A program made the position numbers and the translations under genes. The notes under the pieces were generated by a model, which had not been told where the DNA came from, ran no database searches, and was given only the letters and a program-made list of their open reading frames with translations. A stretch of 64,000 bases of DNA from Ascidia mentula (taxonomy: Eukaryota; Chordata; Ascidiacea; Phlebobranchia; Ascidiidae). The stretch is taken from the NCBI GenBank assembly GCA_947561715.1, contig OX387198.1, positions 3,844,001 through 3,908,000 on the forward strand. Direction: 5' to 3'. This document shows, in pieces, positions 24,901 to 37,800 of this stretch (position 1 is the stretch's first letter; each line of letters starts with the position of its first letter).

Positions 24901-27217
24901 GGAACTGCAATAAAATGAATGAACATCTGCCACAATAATCCTCACAGTCACTTTTACCCTTATTTTCACTGTATAATATATTAAATTCTTGTATCTACAA
25001 CCTGTTTTGCATATATTTGCATACAGCCATAGTTAATGGTTATTCACCTGAGAACACGAAGATAAACAGACCACCAACAACATAACCCGGCCACCAAGCT
25101 CCAATCCAAGAGGCGTGTGTGCTGCTTATCGGCACTCTGAAAGATACAAAGTGCTACTGCATTGTTTTTACAGGCAGAATGTCGATAAGTTGTGATGGCG
25201 TTATGGGGCAGTGCAAATTTATTATTTTGTATACACTGGCCAATGTATAGGCCTCACCCCAAGCAAATTTAGGCATACACGTACAAAAAAGACATTTTTA
25301 CATTTCATCTATGTTTGTAAAGACTTGTAGCAAACCACCACCAAATACATATCCCACAGCTGGGCCACAAGCTCCGGTGATGGCGAAGAAAATGCCTGTA
25401 AACAAATACAAATAGTCAACTCGTTGAGGCAGACGGAAGTTTATATCATTAGTTTTTTGATTGACGTTATCATACATCACAAAATAAAAGGTTATCAATG
25501 TCAAAACACGATTGCCCCACAAAGACCTTGACATTTCATGTGGCACTGCTATGTAAATACTTACCATGGTACAGTGATGAGTATTTCTGATGGACGTTTT
25601 CATCTAAGTAGGTTAAGCACAAAGTATACAAAGCAGCAGCTCCCAAACCATTCAGGAAGTGCCCGAGGTAAAGAAAATATCTGAAATAAACACGAAAACT
25701 AAAATGAGAATGAGTTCCGTGCTGCTTTTGATAGTAATTTATTACGGAATGATTACTAATTTTCATTGAGAGCTGCAGACAGGGTGTACACAGTGTTTCG
25801 GCTCATAAGTTCAAATCAATGCAGCTGGTGATTGTGGCACTGTGCTAGCCTTTAAAATTAGCCGGCACCCATATTTCCACTTTTTATACGTTTTGGGAAA
25901 CGTCTATACTGAGTACCAAACAACATTGACGAACCACCGTGGAGAATAGATAATTTTATAAACAGTTTATCTGTGTAGATTTACATATTACTCATATTTT
26001 GGGCAAATAAATTGACATTTTTTCACTTACGCATAACTTCTCAAGTTGCCGTCCGAAACTTTATCCGAAGCATTGGAACCGCAAAGAAACTGAGTGCTCA
26101 GAGTTAGATCAACTGTGTAGCGTGGGGCTGCAAAGTGAGGCACAGCAGACAAGATGCAACCTACACCCATGATGGTCATTCCCCAACCAATCCAGAGCGG
26201 TTTGTGACCTCGGCCACCGAGATACATCACCACTGCAGTTGCAAACATCGATGCGATATCGTACATGCTTACGATAAGACCGATTTCTGTGCTATGAAGA
26301 CCGAATCTGAGCGAATATGAACGAAGAAATTGAAATTCTGTGATTTGAGGAAGAATTATAATTCGCGGTTGAATAAAATCTCCTGCTTGAGAAGATTTTG
26401 CATAAACATTTAGCTTTATCACATACATAAACGTATTTCGGGCTCATATAAAATGGTCCAACCAAACCATATACGTATAGTCTTTTGATAGAAGATATTA
26501 GAAAAGCTCGTTTGTTTTGTTTCTGTGATTCACAACAAATTAAACCAAAGCTTTGTACCAATAAAAAAAACCTGTTATTTGTGGAATTTGTGGGTCGCAA
26601 ACAACACGCGACAAAATGTCTTCAGGCCACGTTTTAACATAACCACAAAACAATTGCTGATCATGGTCTGGTCCGGGAAATTAATGTGTTTACAGATAAT
26701 AAACGGCTTTGGAAGTTTCTGCTATCACATTTCAAAATGTATTTAACTCTTGTAACCTGCCAGGAGATTATGTTTTTTTCAACATTAAGTGTATTAAAAA
26801 TGACATTATATCGTTAAATTTTATTAGTATGTGTGTTGTTTGCAGTAACCCCCCATTTTGAAGATTTTACATTAAAATTTGTACATTTGTACTGAAAATA
26901 AATGATAACAACAGACCAAAACACACCGTTTTTCAATTGTGGTAATGACAGAGTTCATCATCCCGTTGACCACAAAGCCTTGGAAAAACCCAAGGCAACA
27001 CAAACTGCACAGTGCCCATCTTGCAGTTGCAAATCGCTGCATGAATCGCAGCGGGATTCTTTAATCAAACAAAAAGTGCTATCAGTTTTTTTATCTCAGT
27101 TTGTGCCGTTTGATATTATTTGCTTTTACGAATTAACCAAGCTTACCTTTTTCTGCTGGAACAACACCCGTAATTTAGCTGAAATCCACATGTTGTTTCT
27201 TCTTCGTTCGTGTCCAT
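21963..27217 (-). CDS. SLCO/OATP organic anion transporter, paralogue C
   Basis: Fourteen exons, about 647 aa: 27217-27147, 27058-26927, 26306-26031, 25680-25565, 25395-25302, 25136-25048, 24904-24772, 24708-24536, 24223-24062, 23719-23541, 23138-22983, 22831-22778, 22599-22429, 22100-21963. Exon 1 encodes an acidic start and CGFQLNYGCCSSRKR. Exon 2 ends in TM1 (FQGFVVNGMMNSVITT). Family marks are GGRGHKPLWIGWGM, LDENVHQKYSSLYHG, ASWIGAWWPGY, FSPKYVEFVFG, a Kazal-like loop (CNINCGCD ... PVCG ... SPCFAGC), VIRIVPFSHRP and VPIIMGRLIDL. The last exon completes TM12 and a basic tail ending KPERS. Exon 8 uses a GC donor (ACAG then GCAAGT); the nearby GT would break the frame. It is closest to D, with a 122-bp block of exon 3 identical between the two genes. 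Confidence 0.92.
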
Positions 27218-28122
27218 TATGAGTTACAAATATTTTCTTAATTGAATTAGTGTTTATCTCTTAACGTGGCCTACAGAAATTTCCTTTTTAACGAAACAAG
27301 AAATTGCGTTTTTTTTCTATCTCGTATTCTGTATGGCGATCCTGCCTCACCATGCGATAGCATGAAACATTCTTGCCGTCTTATATATATTTAATATTTT
27401 AACCTCAAATACTAAATCGGTCAACGAGTTTTAACTGTAACCTTCAAGTTGTTTTACGCTGCCATTTGCACTCCAAGACGAAAAATTTCAAGACGCAAGG
27501 CTGCGATTAATCATCAACCTAAAGTGCAAATGTGCCCTGAAGGTAAAAACGGATAATTTCAAAACAACAACACCACGATAGCAAATGAATGCGGTTTCAG
27601 TCACGTTCATGATGTTGACGGTCACAGCCCTGTGGGCGTCAGGGCTCAGCACAAAACCTCATTTTCTTAGATTAAGAAAACTGCGTGTTTTTTAAAAAAA
27701 GATGTCGCGAAAACTATTCATTTTTTACCGACCTTTGCTGGTCAGATATGCGTGATTTTGACCAATTTTGAATGCATAAAGAAGTATTTACTTATAACAT
27801 TGCATCGTATATGCCCCAAGAATTCCTTTATTGGCAACAACCAAATTAAACATACAACCTTATTTTAAGATCAAAGAGCCTAGCAGTAAGTTTTGTAATT
27901 AAGTTTTACAGGAGGTGTGAAAAACTCGTGACATATAGTTGCTAGCTTAGCATGGCAACAGCTCGTTTCAAAACATACAAAGATTAGCACAAAACTTATA
28001 GATATTTCAAAAATATGGGTGCAGCAAATTCACGTTTCAAATAAAAAATAATGTTTCAAAGAGAGTTTGTGTTTTTTTCCTCTACAGTCGAATTCTTCGC
28101 GAAATCACAAAAGCCAGCGCTG
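27218..28122. other. Intergenic between SLCO-C and SLCO-D
   Basis: About 0.9 kb with no gene recognised. On the minus strand a TTTATT at about 27829 (AATAAA) lies roughly 290 bp past the stop of D and could be its polyadenylation signal; this is weak, inferred support. Confidence 0.35.
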
Positions 28123-31100
28123 TCAAGTTTCTGGTTTTGAAACAACCGCTAGGGGTAAAGGTGTTGGATCCGGGGGACACCTAGTTTTCTGTTCCTTCTT
28201 CTTTTGATTTCGGTAAGTGATCAGTGCCAGGATATAACTTATCAACGCGACGACCTGAAACACACAACTTAATAAAAATGCGAAAAAAGCCTGTTGTGAC
28301 AAAAATTACTCCCAATCAAGTACAATAAAATGTATGGGAGATCTGTTCGGTGGATAAAATGCTTCACATTTTTTGGACTTATCTTTTAGGTACGTCAGTG
28401 GCCAACTGACGAACTTAAACTGTATCCTACCTACTAGGTATATTGTACTGTTTTGCTGAGTATATAGGGGCGAGAGCAGTGAAAAATTCTGTTAATCATA
28501 GCTCCTTAGGGATCGGATAAAGTCGTATTCATTTTCAAAATACCATGATGTACACAAAATCGAACTCTCCCTTTACTTTACATAATCACCATACATAATC
28601 ATCAACAGACGTTTTTTTACCCGCACCAGGAGCCGAACCAAGGTTGTTTTGAGCAGACTCCTGATCATGTTTTCTACTTCTTATATTGTTTGAGCGCCTT
28701 GACCGATGTTGCCCCGCACAAACCTACCATTTTTTTTGTTTACCACACCGGCGTTTGAACCCATATATAGGTCAGGCGCTTGACCAATGCTGCCAATCAC
28801 CAGCCCAACGCGCAAACATACCTTAATAACTAGAAGAACAAAAAACATGTACAGCGCCATCTGGCTGTTGTTGTATCTTCTACACGACGTCGCCACACCG
28901 TCCTCTGTGCTCCATACTGTGCAAGCGAGGTCCATGAGTCGACCCTCTATGATAGGCACGGAAATTCCTCCCAAAGCGCGATTCAGGATCCACTGAAACC
29001 GAGGTATCGTTAAGTGGAAATTAACCTATAGTAAAATTATTGTGCCGGGAAGCTGTTTCAAGACCTTATTGTTTTTCACGATATTTACCTGAAGCCCGAC
29101 AGCAATGGAGCGATGAGAGAAAGGAACAATCCGAATCACAGTCTGAATGCATAAAAAAACAGCGTCATCCACACATGTAAGATATCTTATCATAAGTGGA
29201 AGCTCTAGTAAATTCCATTTCCAGAGAAACATACTTGTACATTTGGAGTCCAACACATTAAAGTCGATCCGACCAAAACGAAGAGCAATAATAGGAAATA
29301 CACCATTGAATTACAATTCTTGTCAGAGCAGACTCCAATCGTTGCTGTCATGTTGCTAGAAGCAGCAAGACACGAGCAGTTGTAATATGTCTGCAAAATA
29401 CATGTATACAACACTCTTTCAAATGGATTTTGATTCGATAGTTTTTGACATATTTGAAAGCCTACAATATTTTTCTTGAAATGCAAAGCATAGTTACTAC
29501 CGTTCATTACCACAACGCAAAACCTTGAGAACCTCGTTTGAGTGGTGCTAACTAAATACCGGCAATGGCTTGATGTACCTCATTTACAAATTCTCTACAA
29601 CCAGCAAAGCAAGGAGAGAAATAGATGACGTCGTTGTCCCCGCATACAGGGTCGAACACGTCATTGTTGCACCCGCAGTTGACGTTGCAGAGGTCACTAA
29701 AGTTGGTTGATGACGTAACTGACATGTTACTGTAAGGTTTGGTAGCGCCGGCAAACTCTGTAACAACAACGTGGTCAAAACAACAGAGGCCAACGACACC
29801 AAACTTTCATAAGATTACGCGCATGATTTCCTCGCCAAGTTTTTCAGGCTGTGTCACAAACTGTAAACTTATACACATTTGAGATTTTATCACGATTTTA
29901 TCATGTCATCACGGCTTCATCATATGATCTTATCATTGTTTGTGTCACTGCGAAGCGAAGGTAAAAAAATAATATTTTAAAAGTGTTTTGGAGGAAACGA
30001 ATTGAGTTTTTATGCCTCATTGCTTGCTATTACAATCTATTCCATTTTAATAACAAAAACACGCACCCATTTCTGCGCATTGAAGGAAATACATTCCACC
30101 CGAAAGTATGGAGATTAAAACGAGGACCATACAAAACTTGATGATGCCTTGTACTTTGAGGTTTCCTTTTGCTACAATTAAACCTCCCAGTGTGTGACAG
30201 ATAACCCCTCCAACGATCGCCACTAGACCTGCAATGTAGATTGAATTTAGAGGAACCGAACCTTGGGTTGCGGAAAAAAGTCGTATGCCTTAAAGATATC
30301 AAAATAACATTTGGCCTCCAACTGTGCATGCGGTTCAGGTTTTGCCTTTGAAGTGCAATGTTGTGATACATTGAACTTTCCCCAGTGTAATACTTACCAG
30401 TGTAAAAAGCACCCTCGGTTGCAGAGACGCCAAATAGAACTTCAAGATACTTCGGCGTGAAGGTGGCCAACCCGTCGAGCAATCCTGCGTCCATGCAGTT
30501 GGCGAGGGTCATGAAGAGGTATGGAGGATTGCAAAGAAGAACGATGAATTCTTTGTAGAAACGAGTCGCCCTAAACAAGCACGCTGAATTAATCGTTCTT
30601 CAGCTTTTAAACACAAGATTAAAATCGTGTCTTGAGTTATCAAACTATGGTGAATTTGGAATGCGAGAAAACATTGCTACGTGTTAATCCACTTACATGA
30701 TAAATTTGTCCTTCAGCTTGGTTTTTCCACCTTTGACCTCTTCACACACAGTGATATATCTTTCGTTTTCACGATTTTTTCTTATTTCTTCTGTACCGGG
30801 CAAGCTACGTGGCAGCAACAATACTGGAACTACAATGAAGTTAAAGATTATTTAAGAATATTAATTGAGCCCAATAAAACCGATGGCTTTTTTTGTAAAA
30901 TCTTCGTTTTTACTGATATATATCTTTTCCTACCAGCACTGTTAGTGTCTCTGAATACAACGACACAGTTTAAAACAAACTAAAGGGTGACCGGAGATTC
31001 CGATATCTCAAATTTTCATCAAAGTTCTTCGAAAAGAAATCTCACAAAATGACTTCAACATGTTGACACTACATAGAAATCTTTATCGTGTTTTTGTTTA

Positions 31101-33157
31101 CCTGAAAACACAAAGATGAAAACACCGCCGACAAGATATCCTGGCCACCAAGCTCCAATCCAAGAGGCGTGAGTGCTACTAATTGCCACACTGTTACAGA
31201 ACAAAAAAATACATCGTTGTCAGCAGCACATTTCCGTAAAAAATCACCCAAAAAAACAAAGCAGTTGAATCAAGAAATTGGGACCGTTCGGACTTCAATG
31301 CCATAAACTTCACTAGAAACTTTTCGGCAAATTGTTTAACATTGCACTTAGTTACCCTTCTCCGGTGTTGGTAAAAACCTGAAGAAGAGCACCACCTGTT
31401 ATGTAGCCCACAGCTGGACCTGAAGCCCCAGTGACCGCGAAAAAAATACCTGAAAATTAAATAAAATAGTCTCAGTAACATTAGCAATCATAAAGAAATG
31501 ATGGTGAATTACTTAAACGATCATTCAAGTATATTTCCATCCCTATCGTGCAACGACGGTCGACGCGTACTTCTGCCACTTACCGTGGTATAGAGAAGAG
31601 TATTTTTGTTGAACGTTTTCATCTAAGTAGGTCAGACATAGAGTGTACAACGCAGCTGCTCCTAAGCCATTCAGGAAGTGCCCGAGGTAGAGAAAATATC
31701 TGAAAAGGAAGCCCCATAAAAATAGTGCAAACTTTAAATAAAAAGGAAAACACAGAAAAACTGGTTGCAAATAGAAATTTTAATAGAAAGTTTTCATCAT
31801 ATAACAGTGAAAAAAAATGTGATAAATTAATTGCGATAAACACAAAATTAGCCATAGAAAAAAAGTTTCAGATACTGCAACCGTCAAAATCGTTCTTATA
31901 CAAAAGAATTATACAAAATTATACAAAAATTTGTTCTATTTACAAAAAAAGTAGGAAACACTTACGCATAACTTCTTAAGCTGCCCTCTGAAACTTTATC
32001 CGAAGCATTGGAACCGCAAAGGAACTGAGTGCTCAGAGTATGGTCAACTGTGTAACGAGGGGCAGCAAAGTGAGGTAGAGACGACAAGATGCAACCTACA
32101 CCCATGATGGTCATTCCCCAACCAATCCAGAGCGGTTTGTGACCTCGGCCACCGAGATACATCACCACTGCAGTTGCAAACATCGATGCGATATCGTACA
32201 TGCTGATGATAAGACCGGTTTCTGTGCTATGAAGACCGAATCTAAACACAACAATAACGAACACAGTTTGTAGTTTTTAGGGAATTAAAAAGTCAAATAA
32301 TAAACTTTAATTTGTGGAATACGCTGGAAAATTATAAGTGTGTTTATGTCACGTTGCGTTTTTATGGTTGCATTGTTACGCTTATGTCATCCAACCTCCG
32401 TTTGTTGACAGAAATCCAACGCTTCAACACAGAATGATTTAACGTATACCGCGCAGCATTAAAAACATAATAAATAATACGTGCCGATGGCAGAACAACA
32501 GGGTCATGACGTGGATATGACGCACAAAAAAAGACCCGCGCCAACGGCAACAAAACAAACAAGACCACCACGTAGCTACGATGCACAAATAAAAGGTCCA
32601 GCAATGCAGGTTACTCCCATTTACTCTTAATATTTTACTTCACACGATTACGAAGGTGATTTGGTCATTTAAGATGTAAGTCAAAAAACAGTGTTTCACA
32701 TAAAAAAGTGTGTGTCAATTACCGTTTTTCGATGGTTGTGATCACAGAGTTCATCAATCCATTGACAATATAGCCCTGGAAAAACCCAAGGCAACACAGA
32801 CTGCAGAGCGCCCATCTAGCAGTTGCCAAACGTTGAAGGAATTTTAAAGGAAATCTTCAACACAAAGAGAATCGAGTTACATAAACTAGAGCCCCGTTGG
32901 CACACAACAAAATAACAAAACGATGCACTCTCAAAAAAGACGAAACTTAAATAAACGAGCAGTATGGCCAAGCACAAAAAAATCTTTCAACAAAGTATTT
33001 TATGAATGAAAGTAGGTTAAAACCTATATACATTACGTTTCCACATATAAACTGCGCTTCCTATATCCGTTATTCAAGTTTCCCACCGTTTTTTACTTGA
33101 ACAGCATCCGTAGTTGAGTTGAACACCACATGTTGTGTCTGCGTCATCAGTATTCAT
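28123..33157 (-). CDS. SLCO/OATP organic anion transporter, paralogue D
   Basis: Fourteen exons, about 645 aa: 33157-33087, 32854-32723, 32241-31966, 31699-31584, 31449-31356, 31190-31102, 30829-30697, 30570-30398, 30228-30067, 29757-29579, 29390-29235, 29142-29089, 28992-28822, 28254-28123. The N-terminus has CGVQLNYGCCSSKKR. Family marks are GGRGHKPLWIGWGM, LDENVQQKYSSLYHG, ASWIGAWWPGY, FTPKYLEVLFG, a Kazal-like loop (CNVNCGCN ... PVCG ... SPCFAGC), TYYNCSC, VIRIVPFSHRS and VPIIEGRLMDL. The tail has basic residues and a Pro-rich end (PPDPTPLPLAVV). All donors seen are GT, including exon 8, where paralogue C has GC. It is head-to-head with E, about 1.67 kb apart. The inferred role is plasma-membrane organic anion uptake; substrate unknown. 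Confidence 0.93.
28615..28803 (-). repeat. Two adjacent tRNA-like SINE heads
   Basis: In intron 13 of SLCO-D. On the minus strand the segment at about 28738-28803 has an A-box-like TTGGCAGCATTGGTCAAGCG, a B-box-like GGGTTCAAACGCCGG and the tail TGTGGTAAAC. Just downstream, 28615-28730 repeats GGGGCAACATCGGTCAAGGC, then GGTTCGGCTCCTGG and GCGGGTAAA, with a longer middle. The order is that of RNA polymerase III promoters in tRNA-derived SINEs. Neither copy folds into a clean tRNA. Confidence 0.55.
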
Positions 33158-34826
33158 TGTGAAGTAATTGGCAACGCACTTACAGAATAGATTCGTGAAA
33201 CCGTCTTACATCAGTGACTTTTGAAGAGAAACTACTGCACGCAGGCACTTCATGACCTCTCACCTACCACTGAAAACAAATCAGAGTCCAAGCGCTCAAA
33301 CCTGCGTTAGTTCACCGCAACATTACAAAATTATGCACCGCGTCCACTGCAAACGTGCCCGGAAGGTATGTGGAGAGTATCAGATAGACCAATTTGACGA
33401 CATCGGTAAATTGCGAAACGTTTTGTTCGAATTCGTCACGTATCGCGCGTATTCGTGTTCAGTCACGTTCCTTGTTTTCGTGAGAAGAAAAACATAACCT
33501 TTACGTGTTACAGAATATGTCCAGTTCATCCCAGAAAAGGGAAATTGTGGATACGATTTATAGGGTTGTGTGGACAAACTTACCGATTGGCTACTTAGAG
33601 AAATGGACAACTCTTAATATTGGTGGTGAATCCCCATCAAAATATTTGTGAACACGTTGCTCTCGACTTCGGGAAAAGGTTGCTGAACCAGCTTGGTTGT
33701 AATGATATGTAACAGCTAAGATCGCCAAGTGAGGGCGTGCGCAGCGGGGCAATCTCGCATTGTTATGTAACACCTATCATGGCTAGGATATCCCGGGTTC
33801 AAATCCCGGCGTGGTAAAGAAATAGCATGAACACTGCAGCGTTGTGTAATGCGATAACATTTACTTCAAGTTTGCTTTTATCCCCATGCGTTATTGACTT
33901 TATAGGTTGGCTGTAAAGTTGATCCCATTCCTACTTCCAGTATTATTTTGCACTGGGAAGATATTTTGTTCGCTAAGAATAAACCGTTTCAAGTTCTGGC
34001 TGTGAAAGCACCTATGCCTTAATAAATGACAAGGATTCTTAAATTGTGGGTCCTTTTGCAGTCGCCAAATATGATTGGTTTCGAAGAATTAATTGCTTTC
34101 CGCAGGGACGGTTCTATATTTGCACATTTTTGTGTAAAGTCAATCATTGCATAACATGACAGACTATAATGTGAAGCGAAAAATATGCGCACAGTTTTAT
34201 TGCTATGCTATGAGTGATGTAACGTCGCCGTGCTCGATATTGTTTATCATCACAACTACTGAACTAGTTTATTATATACGCTCGCGAGTTCGGTGAATAC
34301 TCGTCGAACGATGAACAATGGTTCATGTAGAAATAACACAACTTTCGTGTCCACGACGACATATGCTTTAGCTACAATATAAGCCACAACAGTACGTAGC
34401 AATACACTGCAGACGCTGCAGGCGACCCCGAAGATCGCTTGCCTACGTCATCTCACGGCCTCCGGATAAACAGTGAAGTCGTGTGATGTTTAGTGGGATG
34501 TAGGGAGCAATATTAAAGTCGAGAAACTGTGGTCACAAATTAAGTTTAGAGACGAAGTACGTGCAAGAAAAGGACACAATTTTACAGGCGTTGCTATAAT
34601 GTTCAAACTTAGGCGGTGCTGTTTAAGGTTTAAACTTGTTTAAGTTGTGCAGGAGATAATTAAATACAATTAAAATTCAGTGAAGTTGGTTTTGCAGCTT
34701 TACATTTTTTATTAAGTACACAAAAATTAAGATTATTTGACTTTAAACATTTTACAATTGTGACAAACAACTATATTTAAGCATACAGTAGGGCAATACA
34801 GTAGGCATTAATAGCAATTCGTTACA
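33158..34826. promoter_or_regulatory. Shared upstream region of divergent SLCO-D and SLCO-E
   Basis: The only DNA between two oppositely oriented start codons of paralogous transporters, so it must hold both promoters (inference from layout). It also contains a tRNA-like fragment at 33780-33818. No TATA box or defined transcription-factor site is claimed. Short open frames here do not resemble proteins. Confidence 0.4.
33780..33818 (+). repeat. tRNA-like SINE fragment
   Basis: Plus-strand T-arm-like hairpin CCCGGGTTCAAATCCCGG followed by CGTGGTAAAG. It matches the core and tail of the other fragments in the window. No 5' half of a tRNA is evident. Confidence 0.5.
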
Positions 34827-37800
34827 ATGGATTCAAATGCAAACACAGCAGATGTTACTGAAAACGAAAACACGCAATGTGGGTTACAACTTAACTACGG
34901 GTGTTGCCCAAAGAAAAGAAGGTAAATGGTATAAAAAACTACCGAATTATTGTTGCACGCTACAGGGGTTGTGGTCATTAAACCCGTAATATATCTTAAA
35001 ATGTCTTTAAAAAAAAGTTACTTTTTTTTACAGAAAATTACATTGTTTACCTATTATTTACCTATTTCTGTTATCGGCTTGTATGTCGTGTGTTGCAACT
35101 CATATGAGAAGTGGATGAATGAATGAAATGTTTCTTATAACTATGACATGAGTGTTTTTGCAGGCAGCCTTTACCTTTCCTTCAACGTCTTGCCAAACCC
35201 CATTGGGCCTTGCTAATGTTTTGCTGTCTTGGATTTGCTCATGGTTCTGTCACAAACGGAATGGTGAACTCAATTCTCACGACCATTGAAAAACGGTAAT
35301 TTTTTTAAAAAACACGTTTTTACTGACGTCACGTAACAACAAAGAGTCTTTCACAGGTCCTACGGAGTCATTACTTAAATAATTTGGTAGTTTATACATT
35401 TTCAAAACTTACTTCGCACTTTTTTAAGAACAAACTTACTGAGTTTAGCCGTTAGTGAATATAAACTGGAACTATACGTTACACTTGTGTAAAATAATGG
35501 TGTACAATCGGTATTCCATACATACAGCATTCAGCTAAAGTTTTTGTCCAAAATTTATTTGGGAATAAGACACTGTATCCGTAAAACGTGTTGTGTTACA
35601 ATCAAATTTAAGTAAACTTGCCAATCGCATCGTAATATTGCCGTAAATGTACGGACATTTTAGTACTGCTCTTTTCTAGCGTCCTAGGCTATCATTAAAA
35701 CTATCTGAGTTATGTAAAAAAAACTTATTAACACGAGCTTTCGCATCTTACTCCTCGCTTCATCAGGTAAAGAGCGCGTGACGCACTAAAGTGCGATTAA
35801 AAACGTTCAAAGCAAAATAGAATAAAGGCATGACGAAGAGATAAGGCGGTTTCTTCCTGTAGCATTTCGGTGTGTTTAATGGCTCACAAAGCCGCATTTT
35901 ATACTGTGTCAAATACAAAGACCCTTAAAAGAGCAGTCAAATAACAGTGGCCGATACACCTCATCCAAAAAAACGGTTCATGATTTTTAGATTCGGACTA
36001 AGAAGTGCAGAATCAGGATTCATAGTGAGTTTTAACGACGGGGCAGCCATCATTGCAACAGCCATTGTGATGCATGCGGCCAGTCGAAGCCACAAACCAC
36101 TTTGGATCGGGTGGGGCATGACCTCCATGGGTACCGGGTGCATTCTGTTCGCCTTGCCCCACTTCATAGCTCCACATTACACTGTCGATACCACCATGAA
36201 CGGTGATTTCTTGTGCCCTTCAAACACCACAACCACGACAGTCAATGATGTCAGTTTAAGAAACTTCAGGTAAAACCATAACGTGTTTTGTACGAACGTT
36301 TTTAGTGTTTTGTACGCACGGAGTTTAGAGCAGTAACGGCACACAAATTTAATATTTCTTGATTTTATGTTTTCTTAATATCTCGTGTCATCGTCATGGT
36401 ATGCCCGTAACTGAAACGAATCGTGATGAGATGGCCATGACATCATTTACTGAAAAGGGGTGTCTAAGATTTTTAGCATACCATACAATACGACTATTGC
36501 AGTTTTCCAAACCTTAAGTTTGAAAAAAAATGTCAAATCGAAATCCTTCTATCATCTTTCAAAAACAGTAAGACAATCATTGAAAGGATTATAATTTTGT
36601 CACACTATTAGGTTTTTGTTTTACGTTGCTTCCATTATGAACGGTTTCGGTGCTGCTATCCTTTACACATTGACCCTGGTATACCTCGACGAGAATGTAT
36701 CCCAGGCAAAGTCAAGCATGTATCACGGTAAGTGCGCATGCCTGTGAACAGTTTGCGAATAGAAAATTAAAGTTTTTTCGTTTCTTCGAAAAATCTGTAA
36801 GTTTTGGAAAACACGTGAAAAAATCTAAAGAAATCTCGTCGTAAGCGAGTTTCGCAATCAATGAGTCGACATAACATCAACTATGACCTCTTATTTCGTG
36901 TAGTAACATCGACCTCAGATCTAACAATGCCTCATATCTATATAAAACATGAAAAAGGTTTTTAAGCGACATACATTTGAAAAATTATATCATAACCATA
37001 TGCAATTTATAAAAAGGTTATCATAACTATATGCAGCAATACAGGTCATCGAGTCAGGCATACAGGTTATAGTTTGTTTCACAGGAATCTATTTCGCTGC
37101 CTCAGCAGCTCTTGGGCCAGCTACTGGATTTATTGCCACCGGGTCTGTGCTCAATGTTTACACAAACATTGGAGAAGCGTAAGTCTGTCTGATTGCTAAA
37201 ATGTGGCTAGAAATGACTACAAATAAAACCAAAAATGTGGTGCCTACTCCTTGATTTTGAGTACAATGCTAGTGTTTCAATATAACAAGTTGTGTTGACA
37301 AGATGTAAAAATAAAACTTAAAACCACGTTCTGGTTGTATTTACGTGACAAACAATGCACATGAAAATCGTGTACAAAACCAAGTCATGCGGAAAATACG
37401 AAGAAGTAAAATATAGAATTAAAACCAGGTTATATTAACTTTGCAAACAATGCACTTAACAGGGTTGCAATAGATAACACACATGCCGCCTGGGTTGGAG
37501 CATGGTGGCCAGGATTTGTTGCTGCTGGTGTTTGGATCTATGTCTTCGTAGGTAAGACTCGTGCGTTTGTTGTCAAAAAAGTGATAATAAGTGAAACAAG
37601 TACAGAAATGTAACACAAACTGTATTGAATCAGTGAACCAGCAAGCTACCCTGGCAGGCTGTCGGTACAGTATCTGTAGTTACTGAGTAAAACTATAAAA
37701 ATCAATCAGACAGACAACTCTAAAAATGTTATCAAAAAAATATATTTCGCCTTTAAAAGGCATCATAAATTGCTTAAAATGCCTGATTAATTTTTCTAGC

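Noticed and set aside
28738..28803. Functional tRNA gene
   Set aside because: Acceptor and anticodon stems do not pair and the sequence matches dispersed SINE fragments.
35690..35960. Possible separate gene or repeat in intron 2 of SLCO-E
   Set aside because: No inverted ends, target duplication or coding sequence could be seen.
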